NCBI GenBank assembly: GCA_959347315.1
Contig: OY365810.1
Location: 27,108,585-27,172,584, forward strand
Direction: 5' to 3'
Length of the DNA: 64,000 bases
Source: Bimastos eiseni
Lineage: Eukaryota > Annelida > Clitellata > Crassiclitellata > Lumbricidae
In this document: piece by piece, positions 38,134-48,644 of the stretch
Position numbering within the stretch: the stretch's first letter is position 1
Layout of the letters: each line of letters starts with the position of its first letter
Notes under the pieces: model-generated
The model's input: the letters and a program-made list of their open reading frames with translations, nothing else
What the model was told of the DNA's origin: nothing
Databases searched by the model: none
Made by a program: the position numbers and the translations under genes

Positions 38134-40454
38134 AGATAACTGTCCTTAGCTTATTAGGTAATTGGCTGATCTGATCTATGTATCTAACACATTCTGATAC
38201 TGACCTTACATGCTTCCTTCTGTGGACTATCTTACTGGTATATCTGGTTCTACCTTTGATGGTTCTGCTTGGGTGACTTTTACGAGTGTTATAAGCGTTA
38301 TTACTTACGGTGTGACCAGAGTGTGTTTCGGCTGGCTTTAATTAAGTATGAACGGTGTCTCTGAGACCAGGGTCTCCTTTTGCGTATTTGACAGCCAAAG
38401 CATTTCTCATTGTATAGGCGTAATTAAGTTAGCCTATACTTAAGGAACAGTGTCGTGGTACGTCTGTTGCTGCCAAGACATGCTGATGTTCTATCATCCT
38501 TCTGCTGATTTCGTCTCCGTATGCCGTCCCGTTGACGTTGGTAATGTATAAACATTAATACGAAGCTTAGGCCTATCTGTTGGTTTACCGAAGTTATATA
38601 TATTTCTTTAAATATACTTTGTTACACATTTCCCTAGCGTGTGTCTTATAACTCTACGTAAATATAACAATACATATATAATTATTATAATCTTAATGTT
38701 TTGTTTTGTTAATTGGTTGATCAGTTGCCAATAAAAATTTTGGTTATGGTTATTGTTATATTTTTATGTGACGGTCAATTGGCATATTTATATTTATAAT
38801 TTTATTATAGACCCTACTCTTTCGCTCATCCAAATTGATTCCCCTCTCTATCCGGACTACACTTTATTATTCTCTCATCTATCCATACTTAACTTATTGC
38901 CATCTAACTTAATTGGACCTCCACCTCTGGTTCTTATCTTAAGAAACTCACCACCCTTCAAAAAAGGATGTCAGATATATTGCAAACATTTCTTATATAG
39001 CACACACTTCTCAGTATTTTCAAAAATATGGGCTATTTAGTGTTGATAAAATTAGGCAGATGCAAATATTAGAGCTATAATTATGTTTTATTGCCACATT
39101 TTTTTAATAACTTTTTGGCCTCAAACTCTTATCTCCCAACATAAGTATATTCAACACCAGTCAAATATTAGATTATTTTAAAATAAACTTCGCCTCTATT
39201 TGCTTTAAGATTGCTCTAAGTATTGAATGTTTCTGTTTGTGTCTATTCAGTGGATGCAATGAGCCCTCAGTTAAGGCACTAGTTCAGATTAACAGATTAA
39301 TTTCTATTTATTTTTACTTACCTGATTACTAACAGAGAGGAGCTGCCAGAATGGACAGGATGTATACAATATTTGTGGACTATGAAAAAACATTTGATAG
39401 AGTTGACCAGAGAAGGCTATTACATGCCTTAAGGCGGATGGGAATAGACTGGAGAGACAGAAGATTAATTAATTGGGAACTTGTATTTGGGGCAGAAGAT
39501 ACGAATTAGAATAGATGGAGATTACTCAGAACCAGGAAACGTGGGCAGAGGCGTGAGACAAGGATGTCCACAATCACCACTACTTTTTTTTACATAGAAG
39601 AGCTTGTCAGAGAGGCTATAGATGATCTGGAGGAAGGGATAAAAGTCGGAGGAAGATGGGTCAAGGCGCTGATGACGAGGTTTGCAGATGACCAGGTAAT
39701 GTTGGCAAGGAGCCTGAAAGGTTTACAGACAAGGATGGATAGACTGTGCATAATATCATATGAATACGGAATGAAAATGAACGTCAAGAAGACGATGGTA
39801 CTAACGATAAGTAAAGGAAAGGAGACTGTAGTCAGAATACACATTGGACGAAAAGAAATAGGACAGATGAAAGAATTTCGTCACCTAGGGAGTATGATAA
39901 TGACAGATGCCAAATGGTACAGGGAAATTAGAAGAAGGATTGCAATAAGAAAAGAGGCATTTTTAAGAAGGAGTGAACTTCTGAGAAGAAAACTAAACAG
40001 GAATCTAAAGGTAAAAATGATAAAGACTCTGATATGGGGTGTGGTGCTGTACGTTTAAGAGACATAGACCATGAAAAAAGAAGTCACACGAAGACTCGAG
40101 GCGTTTGAAATGTGGACATGGAGAAAATGGAGAAAGTTGGCTGGACAGAACACAAGACAAATGAAGAAGTTTTCGAACAGATTGGAGAGGAAAGAACCCT
40201 GTTACGCACAATAAGAACGAGTCAACAAATGGATTGGACACACACTGAGAGGAGACTCTATCACTTCTAAGAACGGTCATAGAAGAAAAAAATGAAGGAA
40301 AGAAGGACAAGAGGAGGTCCAAGAGAGAGATGATGCTTGACTGGTTGATGACAGATGGAAATGGAAAGCTGGAAAAGGGACACATCAGCGAGAAGAATGG
40401 CGACATCGGACATTTGAACCTGCCGAAGAGGCAGAGAAGAAGAAAAAGAAGAAA

Positions 40455-40485
<31 letters not shown>

Positions 40486-43400
40486 AGAGGAAGAGGAGGA
40501 CGAGGAGGACGAGGAGGACGAGGAGGACGAGGAGGACGAGGAGGACGAGGAGGACGAGGAGGACGAGGAGGACGAGGAGGACGAGGAGGACGAGGAAGAA
40601 GAGGAAGAAGAGGAAGAAGAATATTTTACATAGATGAGTTGATCGAAAAATCAAAAAAATCAGTCCAAAATTAAAACCCACCAACTTCAAATTCAGTTGG
40701 TTAAGACGCCCTGTAATGTCACTTGAAGATGTCATGTCCAGCAACCATGCGAGAAAAGTTCTGGGAAGTTTTTCTTTTCTCACTGAAAACTTATTTAATG
40801 TGTGGCTACAGTAAAAAGAAACCATCCAAAACCTTTCCTTTGCAATTTGATTTCGTCACATATAAATTTTCTCCGCTTTCCATAAAATGTCATTTTCTGG
40901 AAATCTTCGGAGAGCCGCCACAGAACTCCTTGAAAGCCACATGCCGCTCGCGAGCCACGGGTTGGTGACCACTGCTATACACCCTTCTTGTTGGGAAATC
41001 TGTGAAGAATCTTCTTCCTTTTCTCGGCCTTCTATTCAACCGCTCGCTGGAGAAAGGCGATCTGCCAGTTGCCCAAAAACGCTCCATAGTTCTTCCTTCC
41101 CTGAAGTTTTGAGGGTCTTGACAACCGGTCTATATCAAATGTAATATTGACATATAAAATCATTTAGAAAATTATACTGCATATTGATTCCATGATTCCG
41201 TTGACTTGCTCCCGGTGAATCAGTCAGGCTTGAGGAAAAACCATTCAACAGAGTCACTCTTGTTTCGCTTACTTTCAGATGTATATATATGTATATATAT
41301 GTATATATATATACATATGTCGCCATGGATAGGGCAAAAGTTATAGGCCCTACTTCTCGCTTTGTTAGATGACATTTCGGCCTTGGAGCGGTCGACAGCG
41401 ACATTTTTATCCATCGTCAATTGACTCCTTTTGCAATTCTTGTGAGCCACATGACTGGCTTCACTATCTTAGAATGGGTGTACGTCCTGAGCTGCCTTTG
41501 AGTCAGCGATTTATAATAGGTCTCATTGGGTTGTCGCTTGCTTTGGTCTGCCGCAAGGCTTTGTTCTCAGTCCGTTGCTGTACATTTGTAGTTTTCATAA
41601 ACTGCTGATATTGCAGCGGTTCTGGTCTCCTGCGGTGCTTTGAGTCGTCTGTATACGGAGTCTACGCTGATGCTATAGTTCAGGCTTATCTGCGATGTCC
41701 ATCATCTAAGTCTCTGACTGCAATGGCTTTAATGAAGCGCGCTATAGATGCACTCGGCATGCGATCGTCTGCGCCTTAACGCTTCCAAACTCAAGTCATA
41801 TGGATGGATGATGGGCTGCAACTGAAAACATATTCTGAGGCCAAATTGGCTCAATTCCCACACATTGACTTCACAACAATCTTAGGGTTGTTCTTGATCA
41901 AGAACTTATCTTCTTTGAACACTGAAATCTTTTATGGCGTGCTCGCTTCTTCAGTTGAGGCATTGCCAGTCATTTCCAGTTCACTCTCACTCAACTCCCC
42001 AGCTGCTCTTGTTCATGCGTGTGCATATATTGCCGGAAATTAGGAATGACTATAGCCTACTGCAGTGTCATATATGGTGTTCTTCCTTTGGAACGCTCTT
42101 CATAGCTCGAGCGCGCGCTTCGTCCAGCTGCTAAAGTCTTACTTCCAATATTCCCACCCTACCCTTCATCCAAAACTCGAAGTGACCCTTACCACCAATA
42201 CACTCACCCTCCCTTACCCACTCTCCCTTAATTCAACATTTTCAGCCTCCCTTACATGCATACCTCCAATACTCTAACCCTCCCTTACCTCCTCCATTAG
42301 TCTCACCCTCCAGTTCCTCTTTTACACCTGAACGGCTCTTTCCTCCATTTTGCCCTCAGCCTCTTTTTGCCACATTTTGCCGTCATACTCCCCTTTCTCC
42401 ATTTGCTCTCTTCCACCCTTTTCTTCCATTATGCCCTCAACCTACTTTTCCTCCATATGCTCTCTTCCTCTCTTTCCTCCATTTTGGGGACAAGCGCAAC
42501 GCCAAAGGGAGTCTGTTCCAGAGTGAGTGGAAAACATCCGTCATATATATAGCCTGAAACATGGTGACATTTTAGAATGCACCCGAGATGAATTGAAGCA
42601 GTACGCAGGACCCGCGGTCCAGGCACCGCAATCGCCCAGCAGGAAAGCCTACATAAAGTGAGCAGCAGTAATCTAGTCGGGCTGTGTGATGAAGGAGTGG
42701 ACAAGGTAACGGTGGTACAGCGCGGAACTCACGCAATTGGTAATGTGAATCACGGTAGAGGCGGTGAATATGCGATGCACAAGTAAGATCTTGGTCCAGT
42801 GTGACGCCAAGGTCTCGGACAGTAGAGGAAAAGATAAAGAGGATAAAGAGGGGAAGTCAGCAGTATTAGAGGCTAAATCCAGCTTCGGAAGCTGCTGTCG
42901 AGTGCCCAGCCAGATTAATTTGACGGGTTGAGTAGCAGGGCAGGCCGTTTTTCGACATACAAGCCTCCAGGGCGCCAGAGTCTGACTCGTTGCCTGAATA
43001 GCAGCGGAGGTATTAAACGAACTGTAATGTAACTTGTAAGTAAGCTTGAACGTCATCAGCGTAAAGATGCCCCAGCACAGCCAGCAGTGGCATAAGGACA
43101 TAAGTAGTCTCAGAAGTGTAGATGACGTACTGAAAGATACCCAGCACCGAGTCCTGATGAGAGCCTGGAGGTCCCATGAACCAAACAAATGGAGCGTTCC
43201 CTATCGAACGAGGCCAACCAGCTGAGCAAGTTAACAGACAGGCCAAATGAAATCTCTAGCCATTAATGTTGAGCAATATATCACGATCAATAGTATCAAA
43301 GCGCCACTGACGTCAACAAAGCTAGTAGAGTGAGCTGTGAATTACCTATAGCCTCATAGATGTCAGAAAAGAGACGAAATAATATCCTCTCAGTGGAGTA

Positions 43401-44547
43401 ACCTTTCCGAAAACCAGATTGTCATTCCAGACATTAATCCCAAATAACAACAATATCCTTTGGGAACAAAGTAGGCTTACCAAGGGCAAAATACATAATA
43501 CGCAGTAAGTTCGGGACGAGAACCTCTACCCCGGTTTTAGATTCTTAGAAACCGAGAATCCTTCCTAGCCTACATCGGGCGAAACCAAAAATAATAATAA
43601 CCTCTACGAATACGATGTGTCACCCTACAGACTTCTTTGATTGTTCTTAATTGTTGAAGTCCATAAGCATCCTGTATATTTACGGAGCAAATAAAAAAAT
43701 AGTGATGATATTATTGCATGTGCGTATGGTTATGCATGAACTACATGTATGAATCCATGGTATTTCTGTGACTCTGTGCCTTACATCTGAAAACTACGAC
43801 TAATTCATCTTCTGTTCTTTTAATTCGTGCTGGCATCGCGGTAGTTTATACAACTAACCAATCAACAATTACTGAAACCAACAGAGACTAGTTAACTCTA
43901 CCGTTTGTGTTGCTGAGGCATTGTCCGGCGAGGTTCTTCTCGACGACCTGCGTCTCTGATTCTGACCTTTGACCTCTTCCCTCGTTAGTTCTTCCTGCCG
44001 AATCCGATCGGCGCATGCGCGATATTTTCCCGCCACTCGGCGTCATCGTCACGCTGGCTATCGTCTGATTAAAATCCGATTTGGAATGCATCAAAGTCTC
44101 TTTCTCCAACGGAAGTAGAGTCTGCGTCGCAGAACCAGCACACATTATCTCGTCGCATCGCATCCTTGGTATTTCCGGTTCTCGTAGAGGACGTCCGGTG
44201 GGTGCTTGCTGAAGCGGGGCCACGTACCCTGGGCGACACAGCAGGCAGCAGGGATGGACCGGAGGAGGAGGGTGCTGGGACCAAGACTGAGCGTCGTAGC
44301 GATCTGGAAACGACGGTACGAGAAGGCGGTAGTCGATGACGGGGGGTCGCGAAGGATGAGTCCCTGCGGTTGATGCGTCGTAATAGAAACGACGGAATAT
44401 CTCACCATAGGCGATCGTCTTCATCAGGTCTTGCGACCCAGGAGAGGGTGAGACCAATGCACCACCACCGCCGACACAAACAGCACCCCCTCCTGCCTTC
44501 TTCTTGGGAAGAATCAGAGAGTCTACGGTGAAAAGCGACTTGGACAT
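37629..44547 (-). CDS. Gsx: Gsx ParaHox homeobox gene, two exons
   Basis: Nuclear homeodomain transcription factor; in animals Gsx patterns the anterior neuroectoderm and is the anterior member of the ParaHox set. Exon 1 (44,547-43,902) and exon 2 (38,047-37,629) join in phase 1 to give 354 residues. The N-terminus [13 protein letters not shown] matches the conserved Gsx start (M.RSF.VDSLIL). The homeodomain is about residues 234-293: [16 protein letters not shown], then [20 protein letters not shown] and [15 protein letters not shown], with Gln50. After it comes a Cys-rich patch ([15 protein letters not shown]) and a charged tail. The two-exon layout with the intron just before the homeobox is typical of Gsx. 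Both exons are CpG-rich. A minus-strand AATAAA lies near 36,635-36,640. It is convergent with the VEGFR-like gene. Confidence 0.96.
38096..38129. repeat. (TA)n microsatellite
   Basis: About 17 TA units directly upstream of the TGTTA end of the LTR-like unit. Confidence 0.9.
38130..38669. mobile_element. Possible solo LTR
   Basis: A 540-bp unit starting TGTTAGATAAC and ending ATATAACA, i.e. TGTTA...TAACA 5-bp inverted ends with TG..CA, next to a TA tract. The flanking duplication (atat/atac) is weak. No internal retrovirus-like genes are present. Confidence 0.35.
39355..40432 (+). mobile_element. Degenerate LINE, reverse transcriptase and 3' end
   Basis: Broken frames give [45 protein letters not shown] (catalytic FADD box) and [14 protein letters not shown]. 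After a stop come [14 protein letters not shown] and a [13 protein letters not shown] tail. It is 5'-truncated, lies in the Gsx intron antisense to Gsx, and ends in the GAA-rich repeat. Confidence 0.85.
40433..40620. repeat. GAA / GAGGAC microsatellite
   Basis: GAAGAAAAA passes into about 11 GAGGAC units and back to GAAGAG. It grew from the LINE's GAA tail. All-purine runs on one strand make a triplex structure possible; poly-Gly/Arg and poly-Leu frames here are artefacts. Confidence 0.9.
40890..40974. mobile_element. hAT-type terminus
   Basis: Read on the minus strand: CAGTGGTCACCAACCCGTGG, then CTCGCGAGCGGCATG, a very common hAT end (CAG.GGT..CCAACC..GGCTCGCGAGC). The partner end was not found. 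Confidence 0.45.
40985..42130 (+). mobile_element. CR1-like LINE fragment, plus strand
   Basis: Frames spell [38 protein letters not shown] and, after an AT-rich insertion, [25 protein letters not shown] and [14 protein letters not shown] (YADD-box remnant). Many stops. Confidence 0.75.
42280..42490. repeat. CTTTCCTCCATTTTGCCCTC repeat
   Basis: Imperfect pyrimidine-rich units of about 27-30 bp. The same repeat (or its complement) occurs at 61.4-61.5, 62.05-62.16 and 63.16-63.38 kb. Confidence 0.8.
42600..43445 (-). mobile_element. CR1-like LINE fragment, minus strand
   Basis: The minus strand reads [19 protein letters not shown], then (in other frames) SHQDSVLGI and [12 protein letters not shown], the reverse transcriptase catalytic box. 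It is the same clade as the plus-strand copy 0.5 kb away, in opposite orientation. Confidence 0.75.
43902..44547 (-). CDS. Gsx: Gsx exon 1
   Basis: Starts at ATG 44,547, chosen because [13 protein letters not shown] is the family N-terminus. It ends at AACG|GTAGAG, phase 1. Between them lie a glycine-rich stretch, a Pro/His region and Ser/Thr-rich sequence without recognisable domains, as usual for Gsx. Confidence 0.92.
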
Positions 44548-44627
44548 CGTGTAGACCTATAAATACAGATCTCCGATTTACCAACGTCACAATAATCAGT
44601 GCCAGAGGATCAACTTCTACACCAGCG

Positions 44628-44987
44628 CTATATCAAGTCACGTCCGTCAGAACCAGCTTGTTGTCTCTGGAACTGAATGACTAGCGACTTAGCATCGAGT
44701 AAAGAAGCGAGCGTGGTTGCACGGCCAGCGTCGATCTTACGCTGCCAGCCATTCAAGTGAGACGTGGGTGGCGCCGCTTGATTGAGCTTCGACCCACAAG
44801 ACGGGATGCTATTGGCTGCTGCAGCTGCAGCTGCGAGTGCTGATGCTGTCGGTGGGTGGTGATCGATGATGCTGTCAGCAGCGCAGAGCCTGGTTGCAGA
44901 TGCTTCGTCGCTGTCTTTAGATGTAGAGAACGGAGGCGGCACCATCTCGTCTCCTTTGGTGCCGCTTCTAAAAATTGCGCTCAGCAA
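44628..44987 (-). other. 119-codon ORF just upstream of Gsx
   Basis: An ATG-started frame on the Gsx strand ends 80 bp before the Gsx ATG, in a different frame. It has a run of seven alanines, acidic/Ser patches and a Gln/Arg-rich end. I recognise no domain. It could be a long upstream ORF in the Gsx 5' leader, a separate small gene, or chance openness in CpG-rich DNA. Confidence 0.35.
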
Positions 44988-46023
44988 TTAATAAGTAGGC
45001 TTAAGAAAAGACAAAGACCATTATGGTGTCCTTTAGTTATACTTCGGTGCTTCCTGTCTTGGGCTGAATTGGGGATGGATCAAGTTACGAAGGAGAATGC
45101 TTCCGTTCGAAATCACAGTGCCTTATAATAAAAATCATGACTGGCGGTTGTATTGTTTGGTGACGGCTGGTTGATTGCCTGCTATTGGTTGATTTACTTA
45201 CTGACTGGTTCGCTTGTTGGTTGACTGACTGGCTGGTGGACCAATGAATCAATCAATGAACGAATTACGACCTAGGAACGCCTTTGGCAAGTTTAGAACA
45301 TATATTTAATAATGTTATGTTGAGTGTTAATTTATGACCTAAAACGTCGCCGGGTCTCTGCAGGGTGACTGTCCCTCAGACGGCGGACCTGGCAGCGTTT
45401 GCCTAATCTTACTCAATTAGTCGGAGGACTAAGAAACATATATGCTTTGGGCATATACTGTGTCAGCGATAACTAAGATCAATGATGCGGAGCAGTAATT
45501 ATGTCATTGCAGATCATAGAAGTCAATGATCACATACATTTATACTCAATCAACCAGGCCTCGATCAGTCTCGATCGATCGATCAATCGTCCAGATAATA
45601 TCTAGGCTTACACAGAGGCCGTCTGTATACAGAATATACGTGTAGGCTATTGGTAGGCCTACTTCTACAGTAGCCTAGGCCTAGTGTCACTCGTTGCAAA
45701 CTTTCCTTTCACAGCATCATTTCACGCTCATAATTAGGTTTTACATTAGTCTACATTAGGCCTTATATTACATTAATCTGACAAATTTCTGTTATCGGAA
45801 TTCTTTTATTTGACTCCAATGTCACCGTTGCTACTTGCTATGCATGTAGACCAACACAGTTCTTTCTATGCTATATAAATGCGTCTCTTCGGACAAGTGA
45901 CCCATTAGCTTCCTCTTCGTCCTGCAATCGGGACTCAGGCCCTCTCGAGAGGTATATCTAGACATTCTACATCTTGCAGGGCGGTTCCAAAACCTGCTGA
46001 ATCAGAGGTGTCAGCCCCAGAAT
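44988..46023. other. Gsx upstream region
   Basis: CpG-rich near the gene, then mixed DNA with GGTTGACTGACTGG-type short repeats near 45,160-45,250 and several TAGGCCTA palindromes near 45,650. Promoter elements cannot be assigned with confidence. No gene seen. Confidence 0.5.
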
Positions 46024-46683
46024 CAGGGATGTGGTCTCGAGACCGCGGTCTTAGTCTCAAGACCGGAAAACTGCGGTCTTGGTCTTTGTCTTAAAAGCAT
46101 CGGTCTTGCTCTTGGTCTTGGTCTTGGTCTCGGACCATCGGTCTTGGTTTCGGTCTCGAATGCATCGGTCTTGATCTTGATCTTAAAGGAACGGTCTTGG
46201 GATTGGTCTCCATCTTAAATTAGCGTTCTTGGTCATTTGTCGCAAGTCCAGCTAATTGCCTATGAAAGTTCGGATTATCGCTCAAGTCAGAGGATCCCAG
46301 GATTCTTTGAGGCAAATTAGAACAGACCACAGCGATGAATAAACATTTTGGTCCCGTGACTGATTTCCATATTATAACTTGCATGGTGCTTTGCTGCATA
46401 AAAAATATCGGCGGCGAGCAGCTACGCCACTTGCATTAACACTAATTTTTTAGTAGCGACAAAGACTTGGTTTAAAACAGCATGGGGACTTTGAGTTGAG
46501 TGAAAACTATTAGCCTTGTTAACTTTACTGCCCATTGACTGAATTTCATGAAAAATAGACAAATTTAACATTGTTTCATGTGTAAACACAATCACGTTCA
46601 AGTCTCGTGTACCATGACCGGAAGTCACGTTTGATTCGCTGTTGGCCGTAACCCAATAACCGAAGCGTTATCATTCTAGTCGT

Positions 46684-46685
<2 letters not shown>

Positions 46686-46718
<33 letters not shown>

Positions 46719-46740
46719 GTTCTTTATTGTTCACCAACCA
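46686..46740 (-). repeat. (AATC)n with LINE-like 3' end
   Basis: About eight AATC units next to AAAAGTTCTTTATTGTTCAC, which reads on the minus strand as GTGAACAATAAAGAACTTTT plus (GATT)n, a typical non-LTR retrotransposon 3' terminus. Confidence 0.5.
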
Positions 46741-47341
46741 AATGCGAAAGCAGCAGAAACATGAAATTGCACAAGTGAGTATATAAACTGTAGTTAATTC
46801 ATTTGTATAATAGCAAACAAAAGGTATGCCCCAAATGAGCGAAACGTTCCGCTAGAAGGGACTGCCTCATTAGGCCTGCATCAGATAAATTTCAATGGAG
46901 TGATTACAACAACATGTACCAATTACGGTTCATTAAAATGTTTTAACACACTTATTCAATTACACTGTTCCAAGATAAAACAATCAAAATTCACAAGTTA
47001 TAGCGCAGTGAATTTAGTTAGACACTTACACGTTTTATACTAATGTGCAATTGTACGATGATATTATAGATGCGTAAAGAGCCTTGAGGAACCCCAAGGT
47101 TATAGACCTTTCCAATAATCCAGATGTGAATCCATTATACAAAATCCTTTGTTTCCTATTAGTTAAGTAGAGATGTCACGTGACCACAAGATGGAGTGGT
47201 AAACATCAAGCGTGGTCTGGTGTGATTTAACTAAAATTCAATATAAATCCTTAGTTTAACGTCTTGAAAAGTGTCTATAGCTACTTAAAATAAATCGTGT
47301 TTCCTGCGTGACTAATCGTTGGAATACTAAAGTAAGAAAAC

Positions 47342-48171
47342 ATGCCGAAAAAAGAATCTACAAAGATTGATAGGACGAACTGACAGAGGCCTCACCGAGG
47401 GACGCGTCATCGAGGCGTTATCGAAAAGTAACTGCTGTAGGCCTACTGACTCCAATCGTGGAAACTGTTGTACGCGCTCAATTATCGGAACTCAACAACA
47501 CCCTGGAAAAGATGGTAGAAAACCTGGTTAGCAAGAAAGGCGAGGTTCTTCGTAGAGAAATAAAAGTACTGAAGGCCAAGAACGAAAAACTACAAGAGCA
47601 GCTAAATTATAGTGAGATATACTCGAGGGCGGACAATCTCCTATTTTGTGGATTACCTCACATGACCAATACCTCTAGAAATACACAGGGAGAAAGGAAG
47701 ACGAGGACGGCAGGGAGAAATTTGGTCTGGGGACCCATATTCATCAGTGACCAAATTGTGGATTTCTGCAAGAAAAGGATGGGGATTGACCTTGAAAGGT
47801 GTGACATCTCAACTGCACATCGTCTGCGGCAAGGAAAAGGTGAATCGTCAGCCCCGATAGTTGTCCGCTTTTTATCGCATCAAAAGAGAGATGAGATCTA
47901 TCAGTCACGTCGAGCACTCAGGCAGGGTCATGGACTTTCTGAGCATCCACGACGTCCAGTGTTCATCAATGAGCATCTCATTAAACCCAATGGAGAAATT
48001 TTCTACAAAGCCCGTTTGCCATTGCATAACAAACACATTTCGAGAACCTGGACTCAAGGCGGCATGGTCTACATCAAGAGGTCATCTGCGCTTGAGGAAA
48101 AGCCTACACGTATCATGTCGCTCGATGACCTACCGAGAGAAAACAGCCAGGAAAGACATCCACTGCTTTGA
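47342..48171 (+). pseudogene. L1-like LINE ORF1, one frameshift
   Basis: Starts MPKKESTKID, then shifts frame near 47,370 and stays open to 48,171. It has a coiled coil (VLRREIKVLKAKNEKLQEQL), then an RRM-like part (RADNLLFCGLPH) and the C-terminal pattern TAHRLRQGK..SAPIVVRFLSHQKRDEI, as in ORF1 RNA-binding proteins of L1/Tx1-type elements. It packages element RNA in relatives. Confidence 0.75.
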
Positions 48172-48326
48172 GACGCCCACGGGACTCGACAAAAAAAGAC
48201 GGTACTCACTAATTTGAACTGTTTTGCACCGGACCTGCTTGAATTGACTTAACTGTGTTCTAGACCTAGAATCAGTTATTTGGCCTAATTGGCCTTTGCA
48301 ATGTCCTCAAAGACAAGGCATATGAC

Positions 48327-48644
48327 TTGTTAAGCAAGAGGTATACGTGCGAATTCGGAATTGACGTGAATAATACCAATAGATTTGAATTAATGAAGAC
48401 GGACAGCCAAGAATTACTTTCAATTACACTGAACACTCCTACCTACATAACACCACCATTGGACTCTGACCATCCAGAATTTAAAACTGTCGAAGAATAC
48501 GAAGAAAACGCCTTCATCGCCAACTGCCCTGATTTAGATCCAGACTCAAACTTCTATAGTCAGATTAAGCCATGCTCATGCAAATATATGTCACCTGGTG
48601 AGTTTGTGTCGAACCCAAAATGTTATAGTAATACAGTTCAATGA
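48327..48644 (+). pseudogene. Start of LINE ORF2 (truncated)
   Basis: A 105-codon frame ending DPDSNFYSQIKPCSCKYMSP, which resembles the leader just before the endonuclease domain in marine-invertebrate LINE ORF2 proteins. The endonuclease and reverse transcriptase are absent. Confidence 0.5.

Larger units (their letters stand above)
38048..43901 (-). other. Gsx intron
   Basis: A single 5.85-kb intron of phase 1. It is occupied by a solo-LTR-like unit, a LINE with a GAA/GAGGAC tail, a hAT end, two oppositely oriented CR1-like fragments and a pyrimidine-rich repeat, listed separately. I see no coding exon inside it. Confidence 0.85.

Noticed and set aside
40330..40825. Gly/Arg-rich and Leu-rich proteins
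   Set aside because: They are translations of the GAA/GAGGAC microsatellite and LINE tail.
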